A DNA stretch of 64,000 nucleotides from Dyadobacter sandarakinus (GTDB lineage Bacteria; Bacteroidota; Bacteroidia; Cytophagales; Spirosomataceae): contig NZ_CP056775.1 of the NCBI RefSeq assembly GCF_016894445.1, positions 3,288,001-3,352,000 of the forward strand, in the 5' to 3' direction. A program made the position numbers and the translations under genes. The notes under the pieces are model-generated. The model ran no database searches. It was not told where the DNA came from and saw only the letters and a program-made list of their open reading frames with translations. This document shows, one piece after another, positions 29,278 through 37,365 of this stretch; the stretch's first letter is position 1, and every line of letters begins with the position of its first letter.

Positions 29278-29970
29278 CTACTGTGGTGGCTCGGTGAGGT
29301 ATTGGGCTACTTCAAAGCTGATGTACACATCGCGGTGGCTCACTTCCACCAGCGGGGAAACTGGCAGTGGAATGGGCACACTTTCGTCGTAGTTGTTCTG
29401 GATCTTCGGAGTAGGTACGGCAATCCGGATCGTGTCCGGGTAATTGCGGATGAGGGACGCAGGGCCGTCCACCGAAATCAGCGAGGGGCTGACGTTGATA
29501 ATGCTCGAAATTACATATCCATCCCGCACGTTGATGTTCGTACTGTCCACCCGGATCGGAATAATTTTCCGGATCTTCCGCTCAAAATTGAGTTCAAAGG
29601 TATCAGCCACCACATAGTTGACATGCAGGTTGGGAAAAAGCTCCGTAATCTGGTCGGTGAGTGTGGTGGAATTTATAAAGCTCGCCTCATTGGGATTAAG
29701 TACCTTGTATTTCACAGGGTTGGCATTGAAGCTGAGCCACGACTTTTGCAGCAGGTTCCAGCCATCGCCGGACACATTGACCGAGATGCGCTTTGGAAGC
29801 GGCTGCATCGGCACAAACGCGCTCTGGTCGTATTCGATTTCCAGCGGGTAGTTCAGCTTGATTGAATAATTGTCCTTATTCAGCACATTCATCAACCAAA
29901 AGAATGAGGCTGCGAGAAAGCACCCGATGAAAGTTTTGATTCTGCTTGGGTTTGGTGAAACGTTACTCAC
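29278..29970 (-). CDS. YbbR-like (CdaR-type) membrane-anchored protein
   Basis: About 230 residues with one N-terminal membrane segment (IKTFIGCFLAASFFWLMNVL) and a periplasmic part made of YbbR-type beta repeats (for example YPLEIEYDQSAFVPMQ, RISVNVSGDGWNLL, ISVDGPASLI). In Gram-positives such proteins regulate the c-di-AMP cyclase; in this phylum the role is unknown. The start is not certain. The frame is open to a TTG at 30009, but the GTG at 29970 (giving MSNVSPNPSRIKTF) lies close before the membrane segment and is preferred. It sits between yajC and coaE in the operon. Confidence 0.8.
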   Translation of the reverse strand: MSNVSPNPSRIKTFIGCFLAASFFWLMNVLNKDNYSIKLNYPLEIEYDQSAFVPMQPLPKRISVNVSGDGWNLLQKSWLSFNANPVKYKVLNPNEASFINSTTLTDQITELFPNLHVNYVVADTFELNFERKIRKIIPIRVDSTNINVRDGYVISSIINVSPSLISVDGPASLIRNYPDTIRIAVPTPKIQNNYDESVPIPLPVSPLVEVSHRDVYISFEVAQYLTEPPQ

Positions 29971-30093
29971 AATGCAATGAAAAATTAGGCTTGCCCGGGG
30001 CAAATTCAAACAAGTATTTTATGCAGCCAGAAAAGTAATATTTTTCTTTTACATCAAAACCTTTTGCAGTCACATATCACCCCGGCATACCGC

Positions 30094-30405
30094 CTAAGCT
30101 TGTGCCGCTGCCACAGTCCGGGAAATGGCCGATTTTTCGACGGTCAGCTTCACGCCTTTGTCCAGTTCGAGCGTTACCGTGCTTTCTTCAACCGTGTAAA
30201 TGCGCGCATGAATGCCTCCGATGGTAACGACCTGATCGCCCTTTTTCAGATTCGTCAGCAGTTCTTTCTGCTCTTTCTGCTTTTTCTGCTGCGGGCGGAT
30301 CATAAAAAAGTAAAATACACCGATGATCCCTACCCACATAACTACCTGGTAAATCATGGCTTGTGAACCGCCTGCTGCTGCTTGTGCTAGTATAAAGGAT
30401 TTCAT
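30094..30405 (-). CDS. yajC: Preprotein translocase subunit YajC
   Basis: A 103-residue accessory subunit of the Sec translocon. It has one membrane segment (MWVGIIGVFYFFMIRP) followed at once by the family signature RPQQKKQKEQKELL. The motif LKKGDQVVTIGGI precedes a small beta domain that ends in AISRTV. Length and layout are typical. It is in the operon after the DUF1573 gene (34 bases). Confidence 0.96.
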   Translation of the reverse strand: MKSFILAQAAAGGSQAMIYQVVMWVGIIGVFYFFMIRPQQKKQKEQKELLTNLKKGDQVVTIGGIHARIYTVEESTVTLELDKGVKLTVEKSAISRTVAAAQA

Positions 30406-30439
30406 TGTTGCGTACGTTAATAATACTTGTTAAGGTAGG

Positions 30440-30889
30440 TTATTTTTTTGACTCTGTTTTGGCTGCCGCATTGACGATCCCTCGTAGCCGGAGTTCGGAA
30501 TAAGCCGGTTCGGTATTGGCATACACCGTAATTGTTTTTACCTGAGGCCCTGATTTGTTCTTGCTGTCAAACCGGACTTTGATCGTTGAGGTCTGGTTTG
30601 GACCGATGGGTTCCTTCGGCCATTCCGGCGTGGTGCAGCCGCACGAAGATGTGATATTGCTCAGGATCAGCGGATACTCGCCATCATTCCGGAACCGGAA
30701 GTCGTGCTCCACTACCTTTCCCTCAGTAATGGTCCCAAAATCATAAGATGCACTATCAATCAAAGCAAAAACAGGCATTTTTGAATTTGCCTGTTTTCCT
30801 TCGTTCTTATTATCAACTTTTGAACAGCCCGCAAATGCCAGCGCTGCTGCGAGCATTACGAAAGCAGATCTTTTTTTCATTTTGTCCAT
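30440..30889 (-). CDS. DUF1573-domain lipoprotein
   Basis: A 149-residue lipoprotein with the lipobox AFAGC (Cys22). The mature part has a DUF1573 immunoglobulin-like domain (FGTITEGKVVEHDFRFRNDG, then SSCGCTTPEWPKEPI and TITVYANT). The function of the family is unknown; it is very common in this phylum. Its ATG at 30889 overlaps the stop of the upstream gene in the arrangement TGATG, which suggests translational coupling; an ATG at 30880 is an alternative. Confidence 0.92.
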   Translation of the reverse strand: MDKMKKRSAFVMLAAALAFAGCSKVDNKNEGKQANSKMPVFALIDSASYDFGTITEGKVVEHDFRFRNDGEYPLILSNITSSCGCTTPEWPKEPIGPNQTSTIKVRFDSKNKSGPQVKTITVYANTEPAYSELRLRGIVNAAAKTESKK

Positions 30890-31191
30890 CAATGGGCCTG
30901 ACCTTTAATCTGGGCCATCAGGCGATCCACGTCTTCCAGCAGCTTTTCAGCCTTTTCGCGGGCATCGTTTACCACACGCTCTCCTTCTGTTTTTGTAAAA
31001 TTATTAGGCTGGTCACGCTTGTCGATAAGATCCTGAACCACCTCGTCCAGCTTTTCGCGATACTTGGAAAGCCGGTATGTTAATTGCGTGCGCAGCACTT
31101 CTCCCTTATTCGGCGCATACAGTATTCCCAAAGCAGCACCTGTGGCACAGCCGGTTATAAATGCGATCAGATTTCTTCCTGACTTACTCAT
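30889..31191 (-). CDS. YtxH-domain protein
   Basis: A 100-residue protein with an N-terminal Gly/Ala-rich membrane segment (LIAFITGCATGAALGILYAP) followed by the YtxH signature NKGEVLRTQL and a long charged coiled-coil tail (EKLDEVVQDLIDKRD to AEKLLEDVDRLMAQ). The family is linked to general stress in Firmicutes, with unknown mechanism. It lies 87 bases after nusB in the same operon and its stop is fused to the next start. Confidence 0.92.
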   Translation of the reverse strand: MSKSGRNLIAFITGCATGAALGILYAPNKGEVLRTQLTYRLSKYREKLDEVVQDLIDKRDQPNNFTKTEGERVVNDAREKAEKLLEDVDRLMAQIKGQAH

Positions 31192-31278
31192 ATTCTTTTT
31201 AAAAATTTTAGCTGTTGTACCTCCGTCTTATACCGCCAAGTTCTCAAAAACTATTCCATTGTAACGAACTAAGACCCG

Positions 31279-32445
31279 CTATTTATTATCAATCAGGCCC
31301 CGTCCGCTCTTCCGGATAATGCCTTCTGCTGCCAGTTTTACGGAGAGTACGTCCAGCACACCATTAATGAACTTACCACTTTTGGGGGTACTGTACCTTT
31401 TTGCAATTTCGATGAACTCGTTGATTGTCACCTTCACCGGAATACCCGGATAATGGATCAGCTCGGCAAGTGCGGTTCTCAGGATAATGGTGTCTACCAG
31501 TGCGACACGTTCCAGTTCCCAGTTTTTTAGCTGATCTTCCAGGTATTTGTCGTAACGGTCACTTTCTTCAACAACAATGCGGCAAAGGTCTTCCACAAAC
31601 TCCCTGTCTTCTTCCCAATCCTTGGTAAATGGTGCAAGCTGGAAAGTATGGGGAAAATCGGCGGAACGGAGTGTTTTGATCGCCAGACTGCGGATCAACT
31701 CGTTATGGTCATCCCAGTAGAGGTCGCGCTGAGCAAAATAATCCAGCGGCACTTCATGTTTCAGTAAAACCTGCCTCAGGATATGCTGAATGATCGCCTG
31801 GTCTTCCTCGGTTGTATGTGACTTTGTTTTACAATACTTCTCATACTCTTCATCCTTCCGCAATGCCTCCCGGTAAATTTTACGTACGAGGTTCATTTCA
31901 TTGTGCCAGGTTATTCCATTGCGGATGATCTCGTCCTGCAATGCACTGTCCGCTACAAGTACCTTGATCACACCGTTATCATTCAGTCCCGACTCCTTGG
32001 GAAAAGGTGCCTCGGGATCGTCGTACCGGCGTTCACGGTCAATGCGGGCCTGGTGGGCGAGCTCAATCAGCAGGGAAAGCACCCGGATAAACTCGGTGTA
32101 AATGGATTCGGTTTCGTTCAGTACCCTGCGGACCAGCTTTTCACCATCGATCTTGGTCTGACGGCTGTAAGCCTCGTACGCACTGCGTGCCACCTTCAAA
32201 ACTTTGTCGGGAAGCTCTTGATCGTCAGCGGTTTTACCATCCCGGATGAGCTCGTCGAGTGCAATGTCGGCAAGGCGTTTCATGCCGGCAAGCTCCGGAC
32301 GGTTTTGCGGTTCCATGGAGTTGAGGTCGGGCGCAAAGGCTTCTTCAATGTGGTCCAATGCAAGCAGACGATTGGCATCTGCTGTGAGTTGCCGGGCATA
32401 CAGAGCCTGCACTGCCTTGGTCCTAAGTAATCTTCTATTCAGCAT
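31279..32445 (-). CDS. nusB: Transcription antitermination factor NusB, long Bacteroidota form
   Basis: A 388-residue protein, more than twice the length of E. coli NusB. The N-terminus MLNRRLLRTKAVQALYARQL matches the first NusB helix. The C-terminal region (about 255-375) contains the diagnostic helices WELERVALVDTIILRTALAE and IPVKVTINEFIEIAKRYSTP, then KSGKFINGVLDVL. The intervening 200 residues are helical and form an insertion. NusB binds boxA RNA with S10 for rRNA transcription. It leads a reverse-strand operon of six genes ending with coaE. Confidence 0.93.
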   Translation of the reverse strand: MLNRRLLRTKAVQALYARQLTADANRLLALDHIEEAFAPDLNSMEPQNRPELAGMKRLADIALDELIRDGKTADDQELPDKVLKVARSAYEAYSRQTKIDGEKLVRRVLNETESIYTEFIRVLSLLIELAHQARIDRERRYDDPEAPFPKESGLNDNGVIKVLVADSALQDEIIRNGITWHNEMNLVRKIYREALRKDEEYEKYCKTKSHTTEEDQAIIQHILRQVLLKHEVPLDYFAQRDLYWDDHNELIRSLAIKTLRSADFPHTFQLAPFTKDWEEDREFVEDLCRIVVEESDRYDKYLEDQLKNWELERVALVDTIILRTALAELIHYPGIPVKVTINEFIEIAKRYSTPKSGKFINGVLDVLSVKLAAEGIIRKSGRGLIDNK

Positions 32446-32688
32446 ATGCCGGATACTTGTTTGTCAAAAAAGGTACAGTAAATCAAAGAACGACTTTGCA
32501 TTTCAGGCAAGGCTACCGGTCCGTTGTACCCCGCATTTTTGTGTAAAAATAATTTCAAAATTAGGCTATTTTGTTCAGAAACTAAAAATTGAAAACACCG
32601 CCTTTCTATTTTGCAACGTTTTGAAGGCACGTGTTGTTGGTTAAAAATACGTCAGATTACAGCTTAACAAGTAAAGTCCTGTACCGGG

Positions 32689-34470
32689 TTGAAAGCATTA
32701 AAGTATTTAAATCAATACCTCTGGAAATATAAATGGTACCTTATTCTGGGTACTGTTTTTACCATCATTTCAAATCTTTTCGGGATCATACCGGCCCAGC
32801 TCGTACGGTATGCACTCGACCTGGTACTTGAAACCCTGGACGTATATTACCTCTTCAATGGTACAGGTCTTCAGACCGGCGTCTATGATATTTTTGCATT
32901 CAGCATCCTGCTCTATGGATTACTGATCCTGGTGATGGCTCTGCTGAAAGGAATTTTTCTGTTCCTGGTGCGGCAGACGATCATTGTGATGTCACGGCAC
33001 ATCGAGTTTGATCTGAAAAATGATATTTACAGCCACTACCAGACACTTCCCGCAAGCTTTTTCCGCCGCCATAATACGGGTGACCTCATGGCGCGCATTT
33101 CTGAGGATGTGAGTAATGTGCGCATCTATCTGGGTCCGGCGCTGATGTATGGCATGAACCTCATTGTGCTGTTTTTTCTGGTTATCTCTTATATGGTTTC
33201 CGTTAGTGCGAAGCTGACGTTTTATGTACTGCTGCCGCTGCCGGTGCTGTCGCTGAGCGTATACATTGTTAACAGCATGATCATGAAACGGTCGCAGGCC
33301 ATTCAGAAGCAACTTTCCGGGCTGTCGACGTTTGTACAGGAAGCCTTTTCGGGCATCCGGGTGATCAAGTCATTTGTACAGGAAGACCATTCATTTTCCA
33401 ATTTCAGGAAAGAAGCAGAAGACTTCAAGACCAAATCGCTGAACCTGACGATGGTGGATGCTTTTTTCTATCCCATTATCCTGCTTCTGATCGGGTTGAG
33501 CAACATTCTGATCATATATGTAGGAGGTCAGGAGATTATTGGCGGCAACCTTACAGCAGGAAACATTACCGAATTTATCCTGTACGTGAATATGCTTACC
33601 TGGCCGGTGATGGCGCTTGGCTGGACAACCAGCCAGATCCAGCGGGCAGCTTCCTCGCAGGGACGTATCAATGAGTTTTTAGATGAAAAAACTACGCTTG
33701 TTTCGGATAAAAACCTCATCCACAGCATTGCAGGCGGTATTACTTTCCAAAATGTAAACTTTGTGTACCCGGATTCGGGTATCCATGCTTTGCAGGACTT
33801 TAATCTGGATGTAAAATCAGGAGAATCCGTGGCCATTCTTGGCACAACCGGCTCCGGAAAAAGTACGCTGGCACACCTGCTTTGCCGCCTCTACGATCCT
33901 ACCAGCGGCGAAATCCGCATTGACGGTATTCCGATGAAGGACTACGATGTGCATGCATTCCGGCGCCAAATCGGGTATGTACCCCAGGATGTTTTCCTTT
34001 TTTCTGATTCTATCCAAAACAACGTACGGTTCGGAACATTGAATATGCCTTTCGAGCGCGTGGAGCAGGCGGTCAAAGATGCTGATTTGTACAAAAACAT
34101 CATGGACTTTCCGAGTGGTTTCGAGACCATGCTGGGCGAGCGTGGTATAACACTTTCAGGGGGACAAAAACAGCGTTTATCCATTGCACGCGCCATTGCA
34201 CGTGATCCAAGGATACTCGTACTTGATGATTGCCTTTCGGCTGTGGATACCAATACCGAGAACATTATCCTGAACAACCTGAAACGCATTATGGAAAACC
34301 GGACTTCGGTGATCATATCGCACCGGGTATCATCTGCCAAGCTCGCCGACAGGATTGTGGTTCTGGACGAAGGCCGCATTGTAGAGCAGGGAACGCACGC
34401 CGAGCTCATGGCCCTCAATGCTACCTACAAAGAACTGTATGAAAAACAGCTGATTGCGGAGGAGGTTTAG
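32689..34470 (+). CDS. ABC exporter, fused membrane and ATPase domains
   Basis: A 593-residue half-transporter of the MsbA/MdlB type. Six membrane helices lie in residues about 15-310 and the ATPase follows. It has Walker A GTTGSGKST (385-393), signature LSGGQKQRLS (489-498) and Walker B ILVLDDCLSAVD. The residue after the Walker B aspartate is Asp514 instead of the catalytic glutamate, as in the degenerate half of heterodimeric exporters. No second half-transporter is in the window. The start is a TTG at 32689, which puts MKALKYLNQYLWKYKW at the normal N-terminus; no ATG is available. The substrate (lipid, peptide or drug) is unknown. Confidence 0.93.
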   Translation: MKALKYLNQYLWKYKWYLILGTVFTIISNLFGIIPAQLVRYALDLVLETLDVYYLFNGTGLQTGVYDIFAFSILLYGLLILVMALLKGIFLFLVRQTIIVMSRHIEFDLKNDIYSHYQTLPASFFRRHNTGDLMARISEDVSNVRIYLGPALMYGMNLIVLFFLVISYMVSVSAKLTFYVLLPLPVLSLSVYIVNSMIMKRSQAIQKQLSGLSTFVQEAFSGIRVIKSFVQEDHSFSNFRKEAEDFKTKSLNLTMVDAFFYPIILLLIGLSNILIIYVGGQEIIGGNLTAGNITEFILYVNMLTWPVMALGWTTSQIQRAASSQGRINEFLDEKTTLVSDKNLIHSIAGGITFQNVNFVYPDSGIHALQDFNLDVKSGESVAILGTTGSGKSTLAHLLCRLYDPTSGEIRIDGIPMKDYDVHAFRRQIGYVPQDVFLFSDSIQNNVRFGTLNMPFERVEQAVKDADLYKNIMDFPSGFETMLGERGITLSGGQKQRLSIARAIARDPRILVLDDCLSAVDTNTENIILNNLKRIMENRTSVIISHRVSSAKLADRIVVLDEGRIVEQGTHAELMALNATYKELYEKQLIAEEV

Positions 34471-34521
34471 GTGATTTTTACAAAAATTACCTAAATTGAA
34501 TCGAACTTTAATTCACACACC

Positions 34522-34740
34522 ATGTCCCAAACCGTCACCGTTGATGTACTCAATGAGCATGCTATGAGCCTGCTTATGGATTTGGAGCGTCAACAGCTAA
34601 TCAGGGTTCACGAGTCAGAAAAACTTTCACTTTCCGGCACTCCCCATAGTTTCAGGGAAAAGTATAAAGGTGCTATGTCCAGGCAACCTCTTGTTCTGAT
34701 CGAGAGTCAGTTAAATGAACTCCGAAACGAATGGGAGTAA
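34522..34740 (+). CDS. Antitoxin of a VapBC-type module
   Basis: A 72-residue protein without a known signature, directly before a PIN-domain gene and overlapping it by ten bases. The N-terminal half (TVTVDVLNEHAMSLLMDLE) looks like a small dimerising and DNA-binding domain. The C-terminal half, with FREKYKGAMS and IESQLNELRNEWE, is the kind of extended tail that wraps around a PIN toxin. The pair is AT-rich compared with the ABC gene and with dinB. The role is inferred from the size, overlap and partner. Confidence 0.72.
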   Translation: MSQTVTVDVLNEHAMSLLMDLERQQLIRVHESEKLSLSGTPHSFREKYKGAMSRQPLVLIESQLNELRNEWE

Positions 34741-35123
34741 AATACCTCTGGGACACCAATACAGCTATATATTATCTGCAACAACAATTTCCTCCCGCTA
34801 CTGAGGCATTAATTGATGATATTGTCGATCGATTCGAAATTGTTATATCTGTGATTACAGAAATTGAACTGTATTGTTGGAAAACCGCTTCACAACAAGA
34901 TATTAATTTGATCCATCAATTTGTGAGTGACTGTACGGTTGTGGAACTTGAAAAAAATATCAAGCTAAAAACTGCCGATTTGCGTAAGTCCTGCCGGATC
35001 AAATTACCTGATGCTGTTATTGCTGCAACGGCATGTGTATATGGACTTACACTCCTTACTGCCAATGTTCGCGATTTCAGGTCCATAGAAAACTTACAGG
35101 TACTTAATCCATTTTTGATTTAG
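34731..35123 (+). CDS. PIN-domain ribonuclease toxin, VapC type
   Basis: A 130-residue PIN domain, probably a metal-dependent RNase toxin. The four acidic positions are visible: Asp8 in YLWDTNTAIYYL, Glu44 in VITEIELYCW, Asp94 in IKLPDAVIAATA and Asp115 in TANVRDFRSI. The length is normal for VapC. It overlaps its antitoxin by ten bases and ends five bases before the convergent S24 repressor. All catalytic residues are intact, so the module should be active. Confidence 0.88.
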   Translation: MGVKYLWDTNTAIYYLQQQFPPATEALIDDIVDRFEIVISVITEIELYCWKTASQQDINLIHQFVSDCTVVELEKNIKLKTADLRKSCRIKLPDAVIAATACVYGLTLLTANVRDFRSIENLQVLNPFLI

Positions 35124-35128
35124 CGGCC

Positions 35129-35896
35129 TCAATTCCGCTCCATCGCGCGTTTTACCTCCTGGCGCAGGACCTTCATTTCCTGGTAAATGCCCTGTAAGCT
35201 TACATTTTGTGCATTGTCAGTAAGATCAAATGTAAACTTACTGCTGACTGCCCAGAGCTCCTGCACATCGTCACGGCTCACCCTTATCGGGTCATAGCCA
35301 AAGTTGAGCGAGATCAGATCTGCCGACAGTCCATCTTCCGTTTTATTGACCTTTTTAACCAGAATACTGTCCGCAGTTACCACCACGTATATCTGCTTGT
35401 TGTTGATATCCGACCAATCTTCCACGGCTTTTCCCACGATCCACTCGCCGGATTGCAGCACCGGCAACATGCTGTCACCATCCACCTGAAATCCGCGGAA
35501 GGAAGCATTCCGGTACTCAGGCAGAGGAATTGAAAACGCAGGCAGCTTCTCAAACCACTGAGCGTCGCCAATGTTGTGCGGGTAGCCCGCAGCTGCTTTC
35601 GCATTTACCAGTACAATGTTGTCCTTGCCAAGCTGATCCACGGTCACAACCCGGGGTTGTACAGGCACTTTGTCCATATTCAGGTACTTCTGACTACTGT
35701 CGCCGTAAAGCCAGAGCGGATTGATGTAATATCGCCTGAGCAGCTCTTTCACTACCTGCCCCGGTATCCTCGTCTTACCCCGCTCAATGTCCGCAGTCGT
35801 CGTGGAAATCCCGAGCTCCTCGGCAAAGGCCGCCTGCGTAAGGTTGAGTTCTTCCCTGATCTGCTTAAAACGTTTAAACTCCTGATCAACTGCCAT
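35129..35896 (-). CDS. LexA-like XRE/S24 self-cleaving repressor
   Basis: A 255-residue regulator. Residues about 8-65 form an XRE helix-turn-helix (IREELNLTQAAFAEELGIST). The C-terminal half (about 95-215) is a LexA/UmuD-type S24 peptidase domain. The cleavage site AKAAAGYP offers Ala103-Gly104. The nucleophile is Ser142 in VDGDSMLPVL and the general base is Lys181 in ILVKKV, so self-cleavage triggered by RecA filaments is likely. It is divergent from a Y-family polymerase and a DnaE-like polymerase, and the 125-base intergenic region has three palindromes. I infer that it represses both directions until DNA damage. The ATG at 35896 is used. Confidence 0.9.
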   Translation of the reverse strand: MAVDQEFKRFKQIREELNLTQAAFAEELGISTTTADIERGKTRIPGQVVKELLRRYYINPLWLYGDSSQKYLNMDKVPVQPRVVTVDQLGKDNIVLVNAKAAAGYPHNIGDAQWFEKLPAFSIPLPEYRNASFRGFQVDGDSMLPVLQSGEWIVGKAVEDWSDINNKQIYVVVTADSILVKKVNKTEDGLSADLISLNFGYDPIRVSRDDVQELWAVSSKFTFDLTDNAQNVSLQGIYQEMKVLRQEVKRAMERN

Positions 35897-35927
35897 AATT
35901 AAAAAAGAGGATTCATGCACTATTAAT

Positions 35928-35935
35928 CAAAGGTA
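35928..35935 (-). promoter_or_regulatory. -7 box of the S24 repressor gene
   Basis: The minus strand reads TACCTTTG, a perfect TAnnTTTG box 32-39 bases before the start codon at 35896. Palindrome 1 (35946-35958) falls into the spacer upstream of this box, which would let the repressor control its own gene. Confidence 0.55.
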
Positions 35936-35945
35936 AAAACTTTTT

Positions 35946-35999
35946 TGGAGAAAATCCTTTTTTGATATGGAAATGATCCATAATTTTGGAATAAATCCA
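35946..35999. promoter_or_regulatory. Three TGGA-N5-TCCA palindromes, candidate operator
   Basis: Three imperfect to perfect palindromes lie at 35946-35958 (arms TGGA/TCCT), 35968-35980 (perfect, extended to ATGGA/TCCAT) and 35987-35999 (TGGA/TCCA). The spacer is always five bases. Their centres are 22 and 19 bases apart, about two helical turns, so dimers would bind on one face. Site 2 is between the -33 and -7 boxes of the polymerase promoter, and site 3 overlaps the end of the -7 box and the transcription start. Confidence 0.7.
35961..35988 (+). promoter_or_regulatory. Promoter of the dinB-dnaE unit
   Basis: TTTG at 35961-35964 is followed after 16 bases by a perfect -7 box, TAATTTTG, at 35981-35988. 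Transcription should begin near 35995, within palindrome 3, and the ATG is at 36022. The same 16-base spacing is seen in the promoter before the DUF6934 gene in this window. Confidence 0.6.
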
Positions 36000-36021
36000 G
36001 TAATAGGCAAAAATTCCAAGC

Positions 36022-37254
36022 ATGATGGACCGCACGATACTTCATATGGATCTTGATACATTCTTTGTATCGGTAGAACGCAAGCACAATGCAAGTCTCA
36101 AAGACAAACCTGTGCTTGTGGGCGGGACGGGCGACCGGGGTGTAGTGGCAGCATGCAGCTATGAAACGCGCAGATTTGGCGTACACTCGGGCATGTCCAT
36201 GAAAATGGCGCGTGTGCTCTGTCCCGAGGCTACGGTCATCCGGGGAGATGCAGGTACTTATTCCCAGGAGTCAAAGGTGATTTCAGAGATCATACAGGAG
36301 GCGGTGCCGGTATTCGAAAAAGCCAGTATCGACGAGTTTTATGCCGACCTGACGGGAATGGACAAGTTTTACAGCAGCTACAAAATGGCGACGGAGCTGC
36401 GGGCGAAGATCAAAAACGAAAGCGGCCTGCCCATTTCGTTCGGGCTTTCGACCAGCAAAGTTGTTTCAAAAGTCGCGACAGGCGAAGCCAAACCGGACAA
36501 TCACCGGCAAGTGGGTGTGGGAGAAGAAAAATCATTTCTGGCGCCCATGCTCATCCGGAAGATACCGATGGTAGGTGATAAAACCGACAAGATCCTGTAC
36601 AATATGGGCGTAAAATACGTACGGACAATTCAGGATATGCCGGTGGAAATGCTGACGGAAGTGCTCGGAAAAAACGGGACTTTGCTCTGGAACCGGGCCA
36701 ATGGTTTCGACAACTCCCCTATCATTCCGTTTCATGAACGCAAGTCAATATCCAATGAGCGCACTTTTGGCAAGGATACCGGCGATGTGAAAAGAATGCG
36801 CGAAATGATCCGTGCGATGGCTGAAAATCTGGCTTATCAGCTGCGGAATGGCAATAAGCTTACTTCCTGTGTATCCGTCAAGATCCGGTACTCGGATTTT
36901 AACACCTTTTCCCGCCAGTTGAAAATACCGTACACATCAGCGGATCACATGCTTATTCCCCAAACCGAGCGCCTGTTTGAACAACTTTACAACCGCAGGA
37001 TGATGGTACGGCTCGTGGGTGTCAGTTTCAGCGATCTGGTGACCGGCAATTACCAAATCAACCTGTTTGATGATACTGCCGAGCTGATGAACCTTTACCA
37101 GGCCATGGATCATATCCGCAACAAATACGGCACCGACAAGCGTGGCAACTCCATTCTGAGCTGGGGTACCACGATTGATATCCCCAATATTGCCAGCATT
37201 GGAAACCCTTTCAATGGAGAGCCGCCTGTTGTTCCCGCGCACCGCAATACTTAG
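36022..37254 (+). CDS. dinB: Y-family DNA polymerase (Pol IV/DinB-like)
   Basis: A 410-residue translesion polymerase. The catalytic residues are present: Asp10 in ILHMDLDTFFVSVER and Asp104-Glu105 in ASIDEFYADL. It also has AACSYETRRFGVHSGMSM, the helix-hairpin-helix region around IPMVGDKTDKILYNMG, and a little-finger domain. A beta-clamp motif, QINLFDD, is at 345-351. It is therefore an active DinB-type enzyme, not an ImuB-like inactive paralogue. It is the first gene after the candidate operator of the divergent S24 repressor and is followed by a DnaE-type gene after 111 bases without a terminator. DNA-damage induction is inferred from this layout. Confidence 0.95.
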   Translation: MMDRTILHMDLDTFFVSVERKHNASLKDKPVLVGGTGDRGVVAACSYETRRFGVHSGMSMKMARVLCPEATVIRGDAGTYSQESKVISEIIQEAVPVFEKASIDEFYADLTGMDKFYSSYKMATELRAKIKNESGLPISFGLSTSKVVSKVATGEAKPDNHRQVGVGEEKSFLAPMLIRKIPMVGDKTDKILYNMGVKYVRTIQDMPVEMLTEVLGKNGTLLWNRANGFDNSPIIPFHERKSISNERTFGKDTGDVKRMREMIRAMAENLAYQLRNGNKLTSCVSVKIRYSDFNTFSRQLKIPYTSADHMLIPQTERLFEQLYNRRMMVRLVGVSFSDLVTGNYQINLFDDTAELMNLYQAMDHIRNKYGTDKRGNSILSWGTTIDIPNIASIGNPFNGEPPVVPAHRNT

Positions 37255-37365
37255 GAATCCGGCGGTCCAGTATCAATACTACCAGGCCGCATCCATTTTG
37301 TCAGCTTTGCACACGCCCCAAAGCGCTGTCGGCTGATGTAAGTACAAAGTTTGTTTTTACAAGAA

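Noticed and set aside
34472..34495. AT-rich hairpin after the ABC exporter gene
   Set aside because: GGTGATTTTT pairs with AAAATTACC but there is no GC core and no T-run, so a terminator is not supported.
36022..37254. Y-family protein as ImuB
   Set aside because: ImuB lacks the catalytic acids; here Asp10, Asp104 and Glu105 are all present, so DinB-like is the better name.
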